A DNA stretch of 64,000 nucleotides from Bacteroidaceae bacterium (GTDB lineage Bacteria > Bacteroidota > Bacteroidia > Bacteroidales > Bacteroidaceae), in assembly GCA_017520935.1 (NCBI GenBank), contig JAFXEF010000001.1, forward strand, positions 1 to 64,000, written 5' to 3'. Positions 62,179-64,000 of the stretch are shown here, in pieces (position 1 is the first letter of the stretch; each line of letters starts with the position of its first letter). The notes beneath the pieces are model-generated. The model was not told the origin of the DNA. It saw only the letters and a list, made by a program, of their open reading frames with translations, and did not search any database. A program made the translations under genes and the position numbers.

Positions 62179-63297
62179 CTATTCTTCTGAAAATTGCTCA
62201 ATGGCTTTTACTATATCCTGCCCGTTGTCTGATATCGAAAGGAGGAGGTTGCGGTATTTGCCTCGCTCGGCGAGTGACTGCAACATCGGGTATACGGGCA
62301 TCTCCTCGGTCCAGTAACGGGTGTCGAGGAACAGCATGGGGCTGGCATATCCGAAACTGAGGTAGTGGTTCTGCACGGCATCCTGGAAGATTTCCTGCAT
62401 GGTGCCTGCACTGCCAGGGGTGTAGATGATGCCTCCCTTGGCAATGGTGAGGATGCCGTCTTCGCGAATAGCGTTCTCGAAATACTTGGCAATGTGTGTG
62501 GCAAAGGGAGTTGCAGGCTCGTGTCCGTAGAGCCAGGTGGGTACGCCGAGGCTTCGGTAGCGAGTTTGTGGGTAGCGGTTGCGTACTTGGAAAGCGGTGT
62601 CGAGCCACAGGGTATCGGTATAGGCCGGGGCTTGAACGAGTACCTTCATCGCTTCGTAAACATCGGCCTCCAGCCGTCCGGCCATCCAGGCACCAAGGTG
62701 GGTCGCCTCCATGGCTCCCGGTCCTCCTCCGCTCACCATCAGGTAGCCACGCTCTGTGAGCTGCTTGCTGATAAGGGCTATCTTGAGGTAGGCCTTGTCT
62801 GTACGTAACAGTCTGTGGCCACCCATGATGCCTACGATATGCTTCTCGTCGTACTCGGCCAGCAGATCGTGTAGTGAGTTGCTGATGGAATGGTCGTGTA
62901 GCGTACGTGCCAGTGTCTCTTTGATGTCGGTCGTGGTCTTTCCCTTCTGTAAATAGTATTGATATACCGTGTTGTCGTAGCAATGCCTGTAGCTGTCGGG
63001 AGAGCCTGTGAGGTATCCTTGATAGAGTGTGTCGGCTGTGTATAGATGGTTGCGGAAGCAGTTGTAGGGCACGTCAATATGGGAAAATATGAAGCAGCTC
63101 TTGTCTATCTGTATGCGCATCTGCTTGCTGAAGGTACAGCCCATGAATAGGCAATCGTAGTAACGGCAGGTGCTGCTCTCTTCGGTGAATGCCGAGAAGT
63201 CAAGGTCCTGAAAAACGTATCGCTCGATACGTTCGTTGTTGGCAAGTAACTCTTGCAACTCTACGGTGCTTTGTATTTCGTGGTACTGTCGATGCAT
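62179..63297 (-). CDS. LOG-family (lysine-decarboxylase-like fold) nucleotide hydrolase
   Basis: 372 residues. The C-terminal 250 residues are a Rossmann-like LOG domain: VSGGGPGAMEATHLGAWMAG and YTPGSAGTMQEIFQDA. The usual second motif is PGGxGTxxE; here the second Gly is Ser and the next is Ala, while GT and E are kept. Family members cleave nucleotide 5'-monophosphates to base and ribose 5-phosphate. The first 110 residues (DLDFSAFTEESSTCRYYDCLF and on) are an extra domain with weak pentapeptide-like periodicity. It is followed by kbl at 149 nt and preceded by the DUF4831 gene at 18 nt, so it is co-transcribed with the latter. Confidence 0.85.
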   Translation of the reverse strand: MHRQYHEIQSTVELQELLANNERIERYVFQDLDFSAFTEESSTCRYYDCLFMGCTFSKQMRIQIDKSCFIFSHIDVPYNCFRNHLYTADTLYQGYLTGSPDSYRHCYDNTVYQYYLQKGKTTTDIKETLARTLHDHSISNSLHDLLAEYDEKHIVGIMGGHRLLRTDKAYLKIALISKQLTERGYLMVSGGGPGAMEATHLGAWMAGRLEADVYEAMKVLVQAPAYTDTLWLDTAFQVRNRYPQTRYRSLGVPTWLYGHEPATPFATHIAKYFENAIREDGILTIAKGGIIYTPGSAGTMQEIFQDAVQNHYLSFGYASPMLFLDTRYWTEEMPVYPMLQSLAERGKYRNLLLSISDNGQDIVKAIEQFSEE

Positions 63298-63315
63298 TGG
63301 TGTGTGGTGTGTAGG

Positions 63316-64000
63316 CTATTCTTCTACCTTCAGCAGGGCTCCTGTATGTGGGTCTAAAGTGATTTCTATGTCTTTGTTTTTGTTGAAGAGCGATGATGAC
63401 AGGGTCTCGACATTGCCGAATTGTGCTAATGAGAGGCACTCTTCGGCATATACGGTGTTGTTGCTGTATACCTTGATGTCTGCTTTTCCTGGCAGAATGT
63501 ATACCAGTCCGTCTTGTTTCGTGTTGTTTTTCTTACCTTTGAGCTTTGCCTTCTTGTCGGTAGCCTCGGGCTCCGGGGCAGGTGCCGGTACGGTATTCTT
63601 ATTGGTGATGTCAATATATATAGGTGCACCGGCCAGGTCGTCTTTATGCAGCAGCCCGAGTTTACGGGAGAAACGCCCGAGGAGTGCCCGCTCTGTTTCG
63701 CTGTCAGGTATTACTTGATAGGTGTGGGTAGTGGTTTCGGTGACAGTGGTGCCAATGAATAGCTGCATGAGAGCCTGTTCCTGCTCCTCCATGCCTTTGA
63801 GTATAATCTTTAGCGCTTCGCCATCTTTGGGCATATTGTCGTTTTGCCCACGTAGCAATAGGTTTCTGCTCTCACGTATATCATAAATCTCTTTGGCTAC
63901 CAGTTCGGCCATCTTGGCCTTCGATGTTACCATGAGCATCTCCTCGGTCAGGTAGGTGCGAGGGTCTACGGGCTGTTGCTCGCTGTCTTGGGGAGTTGGG
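63316..64000 (-). CDS. DUF4831 family protein, N-terminus beyond window
   Basis: The frame is open from the window edge to the stop at 63316, about 227 residues. PRTYLTEEMLMVTSKAKMAEL, then AKEIYDIRESRNLLLRGQ and DGEALKIILKGMEEQEQALMQLF, continue through GLVYILPGKADIKVYSNN. This matches the DUF4831 proteins of Bacteroidales, which have no known function and usually carry a signal peptide (outside the window). A Met at 63939 could be mistaken for the start, but homology continues upstream of it. It is first in a unit with the LOG-family gene. Confidence 0.8.
   Translation of the reverse strand, partial: PTPQDSEQQPVDPRTYLTEEMLMVTSKAKMAELVAKEIYDIRESRNLLLRGQNDNMPKDGEALKIILKGMEEQEQALMQLFIGTTVTETTTHTYQVIPDSETERALLGRFSRKLGLLHKDDLAGAPIYIDITNKNTVPAPAPEPEATDKKAKLKGKKNNTKQDGLVYILPGKADIKVYSNNTVYAEECLSLAQFGNVETLSSSLFNKNKDIEITLDPHTGALLKVEE

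Overview
The window is chromosomal DNA from a member of the Bacteroidales (Bacteroidota). Four things point there. Promoters have the Bacteroidota form (-33 TTTG, -7 TAnnTTTG) and genes lack clear Shine-Dalgarno sequences. The enzyme set is typical: a DPP7-type S46 peptidase, a GH84 hexosaminidase, a Ser-type sulfatase, an UxuB-like SDR, a HerA-like ATPase, HU/SPOR and DUF4831 proteins. Several large secreted proteins end in a type IX secretion-like tail. A 6S-like RNA (the Bacteroidales-1 motif) lies just after rplT. I cannot name the genus with confidence. No rRNA, tRNA, CRISPR array or intact insertion sequence was found.

Layout. 1-2.8 kb is an accessory edge: the end of a HigB toxin with its antitoxin, an unknown membrane protein, a remnant of a DUF4143-type ATPase, an inverted repeat and a second HigBA module. 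2.9-13 kb carries htpG, a secreted cyclophilin, a mannonate-type SDR, rmuC, a lipoprotein nitroreductase, a sulfatase and DPP7. 13-18.7 kb (minus strand) is a complete RND efflux operon (adaptor, pump, TolC-like channel). 19-23.5 kb holds nadC, rlmH, rsmA and mgtE. 23.5-31.2 kb is a glycan-binding and glycan-degrading pair: a GH84 enzyme with lectin-like C-terminal domains diverging from a 1361-residue repeat protein. 31.4-35.9 kb is thrS-infC-rpmI-rplT, the 6S-like RNA and a small conserved-looking gene. 36-41.2 kb holds two tandem paralogous FtsX/MacB-type permeases. 41.2-54.6 kb (mostly minus strand) holds mltG, lysA-lysC, an FtsE-like ATPase, a large multidomain glycosidase-like protein, a Fur-family regulator with a HerA-like ATPase, an HU/SPOR membrane protein, an FHA protein, ftcD and a porin-like barrel. 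60.8-64 kb has kbl, a LOG-family protein and a partial DUF4831 gene.

The most notable system is at 55.4-60.6 kb: a ribosomally made, post-translationally modified peptide (RiPP) locus. Its precursor (57587-58102) has 30 cysteines, 26 of them in one strict four-residue register spanning residues 42-166, including 13 consecutive CXXX units. It is followed at 4-nt spacing by a radical SAM/SPASM enzyme, then by a SPASM-like protein without a radical SAM motif, then by an 89-residue accessory protein. The precursor has a twin-arginine-like leader and a lipobox, which suggests export of an already cross-linked product. Two lipoproteins lie upstream in the same direction, and ahead of them is a non-coding segment that can form two mutually exclusive hairpins before a U-run. 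The enzyme families match the 'CXXX repeat peptide' maturation families as I remember them; the chemistry, the product and its role are to my knowledge undescribed.

A second unusual theme is a set of intergenic arrays, each made of about four direct repeats of 21-23 bp built around short palindromes (20577-20679, 26324-26426, 26643-26726, 54788-54871). Two of the arrays are copies of the same 103-bp element.
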